A DNA stretch of 64,000 nucleotides from CAVOOW01 sp963697675 (GTDB lineage: Bacteria; Actinomycetota; Actinomycetes; JACCUZ01), in contig CAVOOW010000006.1 of assembly GCA_963697675.1 (NCBI GenBank), forward strand, positions 1 to 64,000, given 5' to 3'. The notes beneath the pieces are model-generated. The model was not told the DNA's origin and did not search any database. It saw only the letters and a program-made list of their open reading frames with translations. Shown piece by piece: positions 9,010 to 17,597 of this stretch (the first letter of the stretch is position 1; each line of letters starts with the position of its first letter). A program made the translations under genes and the position numbers.

Positions 9010-9082
9010 CGTGTCCTCCAGACGTCGATGTCGATTTCCGATGTGACAGCTCAACCTTCATCCGCACCCGGAGCTGGGCACA

Positions 9083-9096
9083 GGGACCAATGGCCC
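9083..9096. promoter_or_regulatory. DosR/DevR-like palindrome GGGACCAATGGCCC
   Basis: A GGGAC-N4-GGCCC site lies in the divergent region between the doxX-like gene (start 74 bp away) and a usp gene (start about 197 bp away). The distance matches that seen before usp at 3424, so the doxX-like gene is the likelier target. Further right (9193-9211) is a GACCCG/CGGGTC dyad of unknown use. Confidence 0.55.
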
Positions 9097-9292
9097 GCGA
9101 GGTCCGTCCAGAGGACCTGATCGGAGAGCCGCCGTTCTCGCGGAAACCGGGACGGCCAGCCCTCACTGGGCGGCGTCCCGAACGAGTCAAAAGACCCGAC
9201 CGAAACGGGTCGAAGGCCGCTGACCTCACGCGACCGGGCGCGCGACTGTTGTAGTCATCCAACAGGCAAGTGCGTCGACGGGAGTGTCAGTC

Positions 9293-9838
9293 ATGACGAG
9301 TGACGAGATCTACGAGCCCACCCTGTCCGGCGGCCACAAGCCCGGTGAGATCGTCGTCGGTGTTGACGGTGGCCCGGCCGCGGCTACGACGGTGCGTTGG
9401 GCTGCCGAACAGTCCCGGCTCACCGGACTGCCGCTGTGCGTGGTGCACGCCTGGCAAATGAGCACGTTCGAGGCCGCCGCGGTGGCCGCCGGGTCAGGAA
9501 ACACCGAGCTGTTTCAAGCAGCTGGCGCGAACGCGCGGGCCCGGGCGACTCAATGGGTCCGCGCTGCCTTGGACTTCAGCCGACGGCTTCCGTGGCGCCT
9601 CGAGATCGTCGAGGCCTCGCCCGGTCCCGCCCTGGTCGCGGCCAGTCGCCGCGCCCACCTGCTGGTCATCGGCACCCGGGAACACACGGGCCTGCGTCGG
9701 GCGGTTCTTGGGTCGGTCAGTCACTACTGCCTCTCGCACGCCCAGGCCCCGGTCGTCGCGGTCACTGTGACACACGCGTCACCGGACAAGCGCACTGTCA
9801 GGCGCGACATCTTCGCCACACCCGGGCCCCTGCTCTAG
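9293..9838 (+). CDS. Universal stress protein, single UspA domain
   Basis: This is a one-domain UspA protein of 181 residues. The first strand and loop are IVVGVDGGPAAATTV, followed by VVHAWQM. The nucleotide loop is GTREHTGLRRAVLGSVSHYCLSHAQAPVVAV; here the usual GxxG reads GTREHTG, a mild departure. GGGAG at 9279-9283 is well placed for ATG 9293; the GTG at 9284 is too close to it. A polar C-terminal tail of about 25 residues follows the domain. It is divergent from the doxX-like gene across a DosR-like site. It may act as a dimer, as single-domain Usp proteins do. Confidence 0.85.
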   Translation: MTSDEIYEPTLSGGHKPGEIVVGVDGGPAAATTVRWAAEQSRLTGLPLCVVHAWQMSTFEAAAVAAGSGNTELFQAAGANARARATQWVRAALDFSRRLPWRLEIVEASPGPALVAASRRAHLLVIGTREHTGLRRAVLGSVSHYCLSHAQAPVVAVTVTHASPDKRTVRRDIFATPGPLL

Positions 9839-9882
9839 CCAGGCTCCCGTTGAATCAGCGCTGCTCGGAGACGTCGAATCGC

Positions 9883-10536
9883 CTAGTCATGCGATCGCCC
9901 ACGTAAGAGCCTCCCGGTGCTGTGCACCCACCGTCGCCGTCGCTCTCGGTCAAGGAGCCTGCCGCAGTTGAGCAGTTCGGCGACCGACGCATCCCGATCG
10001 GCGAAGAGCAGGCTGGCCGTGGCAAGGAAGAGCTGGGCCGTTGTCAGCGCGTCGCCGAGCGCATGGTGCCGGCGATGCTCCGGCAGCCCGAAATGGGCAG
10101 CAGCCGCGCCCACCCCACATGAGTCGCGACCAGCGGCCCACCGCGCCGGGAGATGACCAGACGCGCGAGGAGATCCGTGTCCACGACACGACCGGGCTGG
10201 TAGCCGACATCCCTGAGCCACGGGCAGGAACCCTTTTCAATGCTCGGCTACGTGCGCGACGAGGATGCGGTCGTCGAGCTGCTCCACCAGCTCGCTCGCC
10301 ACCTCGTCCGCGGGGCGCGCTGCGGCGGCGTCAACAGGACGTATGCCGTGGATGACGACACTGCGGCTGTCGGGGGCCACGCGGGGGCGCACGGTGCTGT
10401 AGTACGACCGACCCAGGACGATTCGGCCACCGTCAACCGGCACGACGCCGACGGACAGCACTTCGTGGATCCGTGGGTCGAGGCCGGTCGTCTCGAGGTC
10501 GACGACGGCGAACGAGGCCTCGCGCCAAGACGTCAT
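9883..10536 (-). pseudogene. DnaQ-like 3'-5' exonuclease, frameshifted
   Basis: The N-terminal piece from ATG 10536 carries ExoI (FAVVDLETTGLD) and the STVRP region. A middle piece in another frame reads WLRDVGYQPGRVVDTDLLARL. A third carries ExoIII (FGLPEHRRHHALGDALTTAQLFLATA). These are the DEDDh acidic/His motifs of DnaQ-family exonucleases. Frame changes near 10235 and 10115 break the gene. Its ATG overlaps the TGA of the DUF294 gene (ATGA), so the two are translationally coupled; a cNMP/CBS/NTase protein with a DnaQ exonuclease is a known pairing. It could act on DNA or on small oligonucleotides. Probably intact in life with assembly indels. Confidence 0.7.
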
Positions 10537-12374
10537 CGGTGTCGGCCGCGGGCGCCGACGTCGAGTTGTCGCTGCGCGCGTGCCGTGACACGGAGCGCGT
10601 CGCGCAGGTGTCGCCGCGTGAGGCCGGCGAGCTCACTCGGCGCGAGGTGGTCATCGGGTTCCCGACCTTCGGCCATCAACGCGGTCTGATGGTCGAGTCG
10701 CACCGACATGAGGAACAGGAACGCCTCACGAAGGTCACCGAACTCCCGCTCAGGCAGGGCTCCGGAGGAACGGGCCGCCTCGAGGCGCCCGAGCGTGTCC
10801 GGACGTGATGACCCGCAGAAGCGAGGCGAGATGCCGACCGATGTCGACGATGGGCGCGAGACCACCGCGTCTTGAGGTCCAATGTGCCGCGATGCTCACC
10901 GCTCGCCTCGATCACCAGGTCCCGGACGAACCCAGTCGGTGGCCGGTGCGCCGCGGCGACGTGACCGAACACCTGACGTACGACCGGCAGTCCGCCGAGC
11001 TGCGTCCAGCGTCGCCTCGGACTGGGGTCCAGACCTCGTCGCCCCACACCGGGGTCGCGTCGACGAGTGCGGCCAGGTAGATGGCACCCTGCTCTACGGT
11101 CGGGTCAGACGCCCACCGCTGGACCGCGTCACGCCAGGCGCCGACTGAACGCGAGAAGCGCCAGTCGTCGGCCCTGACACCGTTGGCGTCGTGGCGGACA
11201 CCGCATTGTTCCAGGACGTCCAGGACGTCCGAGGCGAAGGACAGCATCCAACGCCGCACGTCCTCGTCGTCGTCACCGCCGTCCCATGCGAGCAGGCTGT
11301 CGAGATCCGATGAGGGGACCATCTCGCGCCGAGCGGCGCTGCCAGTGACGAGCCACGCGAAGGGGACGGGAGGGTTGCCGCGCTCGGCGAGCACGAGCGT
11401 GATGACGCGACTGACGAGGCTCTGCACCAGCACGGAGTAGGAAGCGGAGACACGGTCCGGTGCTCCCCCGGCCCGGTGCGCCTCGACGATCCCGGGGAGC
11501 AGGGAGCTCGACAGGGTCCGCAGCTCATCCAGATCTGTTGCTTGACCGATGGCGCGACGAAGCCGCAGCGGCGTCCGTTCTTGCGCGGCCAGAAGGTCGA
11601 CCTCTTCGACCACGCCCACCAAGCTGCCATCGAGCGCAAGGACCGGAAGGTGTCTCACGCCGTACGTCAGCATCACCAAGACCGCGTCATCTGCGGTGGC
11701 GTCTCGAGCAACGGTCCGGGCGGGGCTCGTCATGACGCTCGACACGGGGTCGGCGAGATCCCGGCCAGCCGCGAGAACCCGGTTGCGCAGGTCGTAGTCG
11801 GTCACGATGCCCAAAGTCCCGTTGCTCACAGATCACGACCGCCGATGACGCGTCCTGCTCGTGCATGAGCCGGACGACGTCTCTCAGCGACACCGTCTCG
11901 TCGACGACGACAGCCCGCCGGGCGATGTCCGCCAGCGGAGGAGAGGCTGGCCGATCGAGTCGGTCATCGGCGCGCCACGGTCGGAGTTCGGTTGCGGACG
12001 GTTTCGGCAACGAACCTGAGCCGGACCTGCCTGACAGCAGCGGGAGCATCGCTTCGGCGTCGACGCGGTAAACGAGCACGTCTTCCGCCGCTCGCACGTC
12101 GAGGCCGGGCGGGAGGTCGGTGAGGATCGATTGCAGGCCGACGACGTCGCCGGGGCCGATGACGTCGATGACGCGGCCACCGTCGATGAGCTCGGCGTGC
12201 CCCGTCCGGAGCACGTACGCGTGTTCCGAGGCGCCCTCTCCTGCGCGGAGGACGAAGGCACCGACGGGGAAGAACTCGATCTCGGTGGCTTCCTCGACCG
12301 CCTCGAGGGCCTCGCTCGGTCGCGGCGTCGAACGGTGGGAAGCCCCGCAGGAAATCGGTGATCTCGTGAATCAC
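10533..12374 (-). pseudogene. cNMP-binding/CBS/DUF294 nucleotidyltransferase, frameshifted
   Basis: Rebuilt from several frames the protein is about 610 residues. It has an N-terminal cyclic-nucleotide-binding fold (HEITDFLRGFPPF, then YVLRTGHAELIDGG..GDVVGLQSIL). A CBS pair follows (ADIARRAVVVDETVSLRDVVRLMHEQ and TVARDATADDAVLVMLTYGVRHLPVL). Next comes a DUF294 nucleotidyltransferase with GSAARREMVPSSDLDSLLAW, and an all-helical C-terminal domain (HLRDALRVTARAQ). Such proteins sense nucleotides and resemble GlnD-type transferases. The GTG at 12374 follows AAGGAGG closely. Frame changes lie near 12325, 11825 and 11000, with at least one more near 10870. All domains are preserved, so sequencing error is likelier than decay. 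Confidence 0.75.
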
Positions 12375-12386
12375 GACCTCCTTGCG

Positions 12387-12400
12387 GGGTCCTCTGTCCG
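12387..12400. promoter_or_regulatory. Weak DosR-like site GGGTCCTCTGTCCG
   Basis: Each half-site has one mismatch to GGGAC-N4-GTCCC. It lies between the divergent DUF294 and flavodoxin genes, but only 13 bp from the DUF294 start, closer than the better copies elsewhere. It may be chance. Confidence 0.25.
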
Positions 12401-12612
12401 TGGCCCAGATGCCGCCGAGGACGATCCCAGCATCGCGATGGTACGGTGACGCGCACGGCCCGTACTGCGCCACGGCCGGCCCCACCTGTCGCCACCTTCA
12501 GAGGGTGCCACTGCAACGCGGGCGCCAAGGTCATCGCTTTTGGGGTCCTTGTGCCCTGCACGTGCGTGGTCGCGGTCACCAGAATGAGGCGCACCATAAC
12601 TGGGAGGCCATC

Positions 12613-13119
12613 ATGCGAGTCCTCGTCACGTACGCCACACGGCACGCCTCAACGGCCGAGATCGCCGAGGCGATCGGCCACGTCCTGTCGGCCATCGCGA
12701 CCGCGGACACGGTCGACGTATTGCCCGTGGAAGACGTCGACGATGTCGAGGACTACGACGCGGTCGTGCTCGGCAGCGCCATCTACGACGGGCTTTGGCT
12801 CAATCCGGCTCGCCAGTTCGCGCACGACAACAGCGAACTGCTGGCCAGCCGCCCGGTTTGGCTCTTCTCCAGCGGTCCGATCGGCGAGCCGCCCGTACCC
12901 GGCACCGACATCGGCGACGTCAGCACCGTCGCCGAACTGATCCAGGCGCGAGGACACAAGTTGTTCGCCGGCAAGCTCCGGGTCGCCGAGCTCGCGCTTG
13001 ATGAGCGATCCACCATGCGACAGGTCCACGGCGTCGAAGGCGACTACCGGGACTGGAACAGCATCCGGGCGTGGGCGGCGGAAGTAGCCGATTCCCTCAG
13101 TCCCGCAACGTCAACCTGA
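12613..13119 (+). CDS. Flavodoxin-domain protein, HemG-like
   Basis: The 168-residue product is a flavodoxin-fold FMN protein. It starts VLVTYATRHASTAEIAEAIG, which is the phosphate-binding loop (T/S-rich, here TYATRHAST). It continues DAVVLGSAIYDGLWL, the loop near the isoalloxazine ring, and ends with WNSIRAWAAEVA. This layout matches the menaquinone-dependent protoporphyrinogen oxidase/flavodoxin group, which passes electrons from quinone or NAD(P)H. GGGAGG precedes the ATG by five bases. Placed between a nucleotide-sensing operon and cydABDC, it probably takes part in redox balance or heme supply for cytochrome bd. The exact substrate is not determined by sequence. Confidence 0.8.
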   Translation: MRVLVTYATRHASTAEIAEAIGHVLSAIATADTVDVLPVEDVDDVEDYDAVVLGSAIYDGLWLNPARQFAHDNSELLASRPVWLFSSGPIGEPPVPGTDIGDVSTVAELIQARGHKLFAGKLRVAELALDERSTMRQVHGVEGDYRDWNSIRAWAAEVADSLSPATST

Positions 13120-13161
13120 CACCCTCCGCGACCCGCATCGCCGCCACGTCGGAGGTCGGGT

Positions 13162-13177
13162 CCGAACTCTTGTTCGG
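13162..13177. terminator. Short hairpin after the flavodoxin gene
   Basis: CCGAAC-TCTT-GTTCGG forms a six-bp stem with a four-base loop, 42 bases past the flavodoxin stop. It is weak as a terminator but the only dyad there. Confidence 0.35.
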
Positions 13178-13321
13178 CCAGACGCGGTTGGGCAGGTTGG
13201 GCGCGCGTCGGACCGCCTAGGGATCACGTCTCACCCAGTGTGTACGGTGCCCAGGTGACACGTCGAGGTCGGACAGCGGTGACGCCCTGCTGAGCGCCGT
13301 TGACGACGAGTCGGCAGGCTC

Positions 13322-13335
13322 GGGACCTTTGGCCC
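13322..13335. promoter_or_regulatory. DosR/DevR-like site GGGACCTTTGGCCC before cydA
   Basis: A GGGAC-N4-GGCCC near-palindrome stands 82 bp before the cydA start. It is nearly identical to the copies at 3337 and 9083. It is the likely switch that turns on cytochrome bd with the usp genes. Confidence 0.6.
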
Positions 13336-13417
13336 TGCCGCGAACGGCGGCGCACTTGATCGAATCTCGATTCGACGAGGACCCACCCCGTCCGGCGATG
13401 AAGCACGAGGAGCACGC

Positions 13418-14851
13418 GTGGATGCCTTAGATGTCGCCCGCTGGCAGTTCGGGATAGTGACCGTCTACCACTTCCTGTTCGTGCCGCTGACCATCGGGCT
13501 GGCGCCGATCGTGGCAATCATGCAGACGGCGTGGCATCGCACGGGCAAGGACTCGTGGCTTCGGCTGACGCACTTCTTCGGCAAGCTGCTGCTCATCAAC
13601 TTCGCCCTCGGCGTCGTGACAGGGATCGTCCAGGAGTTCCAGTTCGGCATGAACTGGAGCGACTACTCCCGCTTCGTGGGTGACGTATTCGGCGCGCCGC
13701 TGGCCATGGAGGGTCTGGCCGCGTTCTTCCTCGAGTCGACGTTCCTCGGCCTCTGGGTCTTCGGTTGGGACCGGCTGCCGCGCCGGATCCACCTTGCGTC
13801 GATCTGGATGCTGGCCATCGGGGTCAACCTGTCCGCCTTCTTCATCCTGGCCGCCAACTCGTTCATGCAGCACCCCGTTGGCGTCATCTTCAACCCGGAG
13901 ACCCACCGTGCCGAGCTGACCAGCATCTGGGCACTCCTGACGAACTCGACGGCGCTGGTGACCTTCCCCCACGTCATCGCTGGCGCCTGGCTGGTGGCAG
14001 GCGGCTTCGTGCTCGCGGTGTCTGCCTGGCACCTCGGCCGCAAGGACCGCGACGTGGACGTCTTCCGGCCGGCCTTCCGACTCGGGGTCTTCGCGGTCCT
14101 GGCGGCGGGGCTCGTCGTGGTCGTCTCCGGACACCTGCAGGGCCAGATCATGGTGAAGCAGCAGCCGATGAAGATGGCCGCTGCGGAGGCCCTGTGCAAC
14201 ACCGAGAAGGGCGCAGGGCTGTCGCTGTTCGCCCTCGGACGCATCAACGCCTCCTGTGACGAGGTCAAGTCGGTGACCATTCCCGGCTTGCTCTCGTTCA
14301 TGTCCGACAACGACCCCAACTCGACCGTGCAAGGTGTCAACGACCTCCAGCGCGAAGCGGTCGCGAAATACGGAGACCGCAACTACATTCCGAACCTCCC
14401 GGTGACCTACTGGAGCTTCCGGTTGATGATCGGGCTGGGACTGCTCACCGTCGCCGTCGGTCTCGCCGGTCTCTGGATGTCCCGTCGCGGCCGGGTGCCG
14501 GACAACCGATGGTTCCGGCTGGCCGCCGTACTCACCGTCGTGGCCCCATTCTTCGCGAACTCGTTCGGATGGCTGTTCACAGAGATGGGTCGCCAACCCT
14601 GGGTCGTCGTGCCCAACCCAACGGGTGTCGATGCGGTGCGAATGTTGACGAGTGACGGGGTCTCCCCCACGGTCGGAACCGCCACGGTCCTCACCTCGCT
14701 GACCGTGTTCACGCTGCTCTACGCCGCACTCGCCGTGATCGAGCTGGGCCTGCTCGTGCGCTACGCCAAGGCTGGTCCCGCCCCCACTGACACCGCCAGC
14801 GCGGGAGATGCGGACCAGGACCCAGACCGCCCAATGGCATTCGCCTACTGA
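13418..14851 (+). CDS. cydA: Cytochrome bd ubiquinol/menaquinol oxidase subunit I
   Basis: CydA (477 residues) is the quinol-binding, three-heme subunit of cytochrome bd oxidase in the cytoplasmic membrane, which reduces oxygen at high affinity. His18 and His185 sit where the heme b595 and b558 ligands are expected, and Met390 in EMGRQPW is the second b558 ligand region. Multiple membrane helices follow the family pattern. The loop after helix VI is of the short Q-loop type. GAGGAG at 13406-13411 supports the GTG start at 13418. It is the first gene of cydABDC, with cydB 13 bases on. A DosR-like box lies upstream. Identification is firm. Confidence 0.96.
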   Translation: MDALDVARWQFGIVTVYHFLFVPLTIGLAPIVAIMQTAWHRTGKDSWLRLTHFFGKLLLINFALGVVTGIVQEFQFGMNWSDYSRFVGDVFGAPLAMEGLAAFFLESTFLGLWVFGWDRLPRRIHLASIWMLAIGVNLSAFFILAANSFMQHPVGVIFNPETHRAELTSIWALLTNSTALVTFPHVIAGAWLVAGGFVLAVSAWHLGRKDRDVDVFRPAFRLGVFAVLAAGLVVVVSGHLQGQIMVKQQPMKMAAAEALCNTEKGAGLSLFALGRINASCDEVKSVTIPGLLSFMSDNDPNSTVQGVNDLQREAVAKYGDRNYIPNLPVTYWSFRLMIGLGLLTVAVGLAGLWMSRRGRVPDNRWFRLAAVLTVVAPFFANSFGWLFTEMGRQPWVVVPNPTGVDAVRMLTSDGVSPTVGTATVLTSLTVFTLLYAALAVIELGLLVRYAKAGPAPTDTASAGDADQDPDRPMAFAY

Positions 14852-14864
14852 GAGGACGGTTGAC

Positions 14865-15911
14865 ATGGAGCTCACGGACGTCTGGTTCGGCCTGATCGCC
14901 GTACTCTGGATCGGCTATTTCTTCTTGGAGGGCTTCGACTTCGGCGTTGGCACTCTGTTGCCGGTGCTCGGGCGGACCGAAACCGATCGCCGCGTCATGA
15001 TCAACACCATCGGCCCGGTCTGGGACGGCAACGAGGTGTGGGTGCTCGTGGCCGGTGGCGCGACCTTTGCGGCGTTCCCGGAGTGGTATGCCTCACTGTT
15101 CAGTGGCTTCTACCTACCACTGTTGCTGATCCTCGTCGCCCTGATCGTGCGCGGGGTCGCGTTCGAATACCGCGGCAAGACCGACACCGATCAATGGCGC
15201 CGTGGCTGGGACCAAGCGATCTTCTGGGGCTCCGCGGTGCCGGCCTTGTTGTGGGGCGTCGCCTTCGCCAACATCGTGCGCGGTGTCCCGTTGAACCAGA
15301 ACCACGACTTCACCGGCAACCTGCTGACGCTGCTCAACCCCTACGCACTGCTCGGTGGGCTCGTCACGCTCGGGCTGTTCACCCTGCACGGCGCTTTCTT
15401 CCTCGGCCTCAAGACCGAGGGTGACGTGCGGGTCCGTGCCAACGCGCTGGCGAAGCGGATCGCGCCGGCAGTGGTGGTCGTCGCCGCCGTCTTCCTGATC
15501 TGGACCCAGGTGCGCGACGGCCGCGTGACCTCATGGATCCTCACCCTCGCGGCAGCGGTTGTGCTGGTCGGCGCCATCGTTGCCTCGTGGCGCGGCAGGG
15601 AGGGCTGGGCGTTCATCGGTACGGGGGTGACGATCGCGCTCGCGGTCGCCGCGCTGTTCGCGACGCTCTATCCCGACGTGCTCCCGTCCACCACGGACCC
15701 GGCGTACAGCCTCAACACGACCAACGCGGCGAGCACGCACTACACGCTGACCGTCATGACCTGGGTCGCAGTCCTGCTGACACCGGTCGTCATGCTCTAC
15801 CAGGGATACACATACTGGGTCTTCCGCCGTCGGATCTCGCCCGGTCACATCCCGGTCGTCAAGCCCTTCGCGACATCGCCGCGGGGCAAGTCGACGCAGA
15901 CGCCGACGTGA
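14865..15911 (+). CDS. cydB: Cytochrome bd oxidase subunit II
   Basis: CydB (348 residues) is the structural partner of CydA in the membrane. The N-terminus ELTDVWFGLIAVLWIGYFFLEGFDFGVG is the family hallmark, and the helices and the GPVWDGNEVWVL motif are present. The ATG at 14865 follows GAGAGGA. The frame is open further upstream into cydA, but no better start exists. The gene ends nine bases before cydD. The length is normal for CydB, and no insertion is seen. Confidence 0.96.
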   Translation: MELTDVWFGLIAVLWIGYFFLEGFDFGVGTLLPVLGRTETDRRVMINTIGPVWDGNEVWVLVAGGATFAAFPEWYASLFSGFYLPLLLILVALIVRGVAFEYRGKTDTDQWRRGWDQAIFWGSAVPALLWGVAFANIVRGVPLNQNHDFTGNLLTLLNPYALLGGLVTLGLFTLHGAFFLGLKTEGDVRVRANALAKRIAPAVVVVAAVFLIWTQVRDGRVTSWILTLAAAVVLVGAIVASWRGREGWAFIGTGVTIALAVAALFATLYPDVLPSTTDPAYSLNTTNAASTHYTLTVMTWVAVLLTPVVMLYQGYTYWVFRRRISPGHIPVVKPFATSPRGKSTQTPT

Positions 15912-15920
15912 CCGCGCTCG

Positions 15921-17597
15921 ATGCGTCCGCTTGACCCACGGCTGCTGCGGCTGTCCGCCCCTGCCCGGAGATATCTGACACTGACCGTTGCCATCGGGCT
16001 GGCGACGGCTGGCCTGGTTCTCGTGCAGGCCTGGACGGTCGCGACGGCGGTGGCGCGCACCCAACTGGGACATGCAGGCCTTGCCGAGCTGCGCACCCCG
16101 CTCGTCGTACTCCTCATCGCGGTTCTCCTGCGCGCGGCCCTGTCGGGCGTGCAGGAGACTGCCGGGCAACGGGCAGGCGCTCGGGTCAAGTCCCACCTGC
16201 GCGCCGCTGTGCTGGCTCGAGCCGTCTTGCCAGGGTGGCGCAGCCCGGTGAGCACCGGGGCGCAGGCAACGCTGGTGACCCGCGGAGTCGACGCGCTGGA
16301 CGGCTACGTCGCCAAGTTCCTGCCGCAGCTGGTGCTCGCCTGCATCGTCCCGGTCGCGGTCCTCGTGCAGATCTCCCTCGTCGACTGGGTCAGCGGCGCA
16401 CTCATCGCCATCACGCTGCCGCTCGTGCCCGTGTTCATGGTGCTCGTCGGTCTGCACACCCAGAAGCGCACAGCACGGCAGTGGCGCAGCCTTTCGGTGC
16501 TGGCGTCGCACTTCCTCGACGTCACGGCCGGCCTGCCGACCCTGAAGGTCTTCGGCAGGGCCAAGGCGCAGGCAGCCGAGATCGCCCGTGTGGGCAATGC
16601 GCACCGGACTGCGACGATGCGGGTTCTGCAGGTGGCGTTCCTCTCGGCGTTCGTCCTCGAGCTCGTGGCCAGCCTGTCGGTGGCAGTCGTCGCGGTCGGC
16701 GTCGGGCTGCGCCTGCTTGACGGTCGCCTCGACCTGCGGACGGCGCTGGTCGTGCTCATCCTCGCCCCGGAGGCCTACCTACCGATCCGCAACGTCGGCG
16801 CCGCCTTCCACTCCAGCACCGAAGGACTCACGGCTGCAAACGAGGTCTTCGCACTGCTCGAGACACCTCTCGAACCCGCTCGGTCCGTCGAGCTGCCCGA
16901 CCTGACCGGCGCGACGGTCAGCGTCGTCGGCGTTCACGTGACGGGCACCGACCGGGCCGACGACCGCCTCGACCTCCCGTCGCTCGTCCTGCGGCCCGGC
17001 GAGACCATGGCCGTCACCGGTGGCAGTGGCTCCGGAAAGTCCACCCTGCTGGCCGTGCTGTTGGCCGCCTGCCGCCCCGACCACGGGACCGTGTGTGTCG
17101 GTGACCGCGACCTGGCGGACATCGACACTGCGTCCTGGCAGGCCACCGTCGCCTGGCTGCCGCAGCGGCCGCTGCTGTTCGCCGGGACAATCGCCGACAA
17201 CGTACGTCTTGGCGAACCGGACGCGAGTGATGAGGACGTGCGCGACGCCCTGACCCGCGCGGCTGCCGACTTCGCGGCGGAGCTGCCCGATGGCGTGCAG
17301 ACGCAGCTCGGCGACAACGGGTCCGGGCTCTCGGCCGGGGAGCGGCAACGGGTGGCGGTGGCCCGGGTGATCTTGCGCATCCGCAGCCGTGACTGTCCGC
17401 TGGTGCTGCTCGACGAGCCCACCGCACACCTCGACGGCGCAACCGAACAGCGTGTGGTCTCAGCACTCGCCGATGTCTGCGCCGGCCGGACGACGGTCGT
17501 CGCGACGCACCGACCGGCACCTGCCAGGGCCGCTGACCACGTTCACCCGTTAGGTGCCACCGCGTGCCAACCCGCCGCCGCGACGGTCGCCCCGTGA
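15921..17597 (+). CDS. cydD: ABC exporter CydD of the CydDC glutathione/cysteine-type transporter
   Basis: CydD (558 residues) is a half-transporter with an N-terminal six-helix membrane domain and a C-terminal ATPase. The ATPase has Walker A GGSGSGKST, signature LSAGERQRVAVAR and Walker B PLVLLDEP. CydDC exports reduced thiols and is needed to assemble cytochrome bd; in actinobacteria the thiol is uncertain. It starts ten bases after cydB and overlaps cydC by four bases (GTGA at 17594), showing coupling. No Shine-Dalgarno match is obvious before ATG 15921, consistent with translation by read-through from cydB. Confidence 0.93.
   Translation: MRPLDPRLLRLSAPARRYLTLTVAIGLATAGLVLVQAWTVATAVARTQLGHAGLAELRTPLVVLLIAVLLRAALSGVQETAGQRAGARVKSHLRAAVLARAVLPGWRSPVSTGAQATLVTRGVDALDGYVAKFLPQLVLACIVPVAVLVQISLVDWVSGALIAITLPLVPVFMVLVGLHTQKRTARQWRSLSVLASHFLDVTAGLPTLKVFGRAKAQAAEIARVGNAHRTATMRVLQVAFLSAFVLELVASLSVAVVAVGVGLRLLDGRLDLRTALVVLILAPEAYLPIRNVGAAFHSSTEGLTAANEVFALLETPLEPARSVELPDLTGATVSVVGVHVTGTDRADDRLDLPSLVLRPGETMAVTGGSGSGKSTLLAVLLAACRPDHGTVCVGDRDLADIDTASWQATVAWLPQRPLLFAGTIADNVRLGEPDASDEDVRDALTRAAADFAAELPDGVQTQLGDNGSGLSAGERQRVAVARVILRIRSRDCPLVLLDEPTAHLDGATEQRVVSALADVCAGRTTVVATHRPAPARAADHVHPLGATACQPAAATVAP

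Noticed and set aside
13427..14875. A long open frame on the minus strand across cydA
   Set aside because: It is antisense to a clear cydA, is His/Glu/Arg-rich without any fold pattern, and is a product of high GC content.
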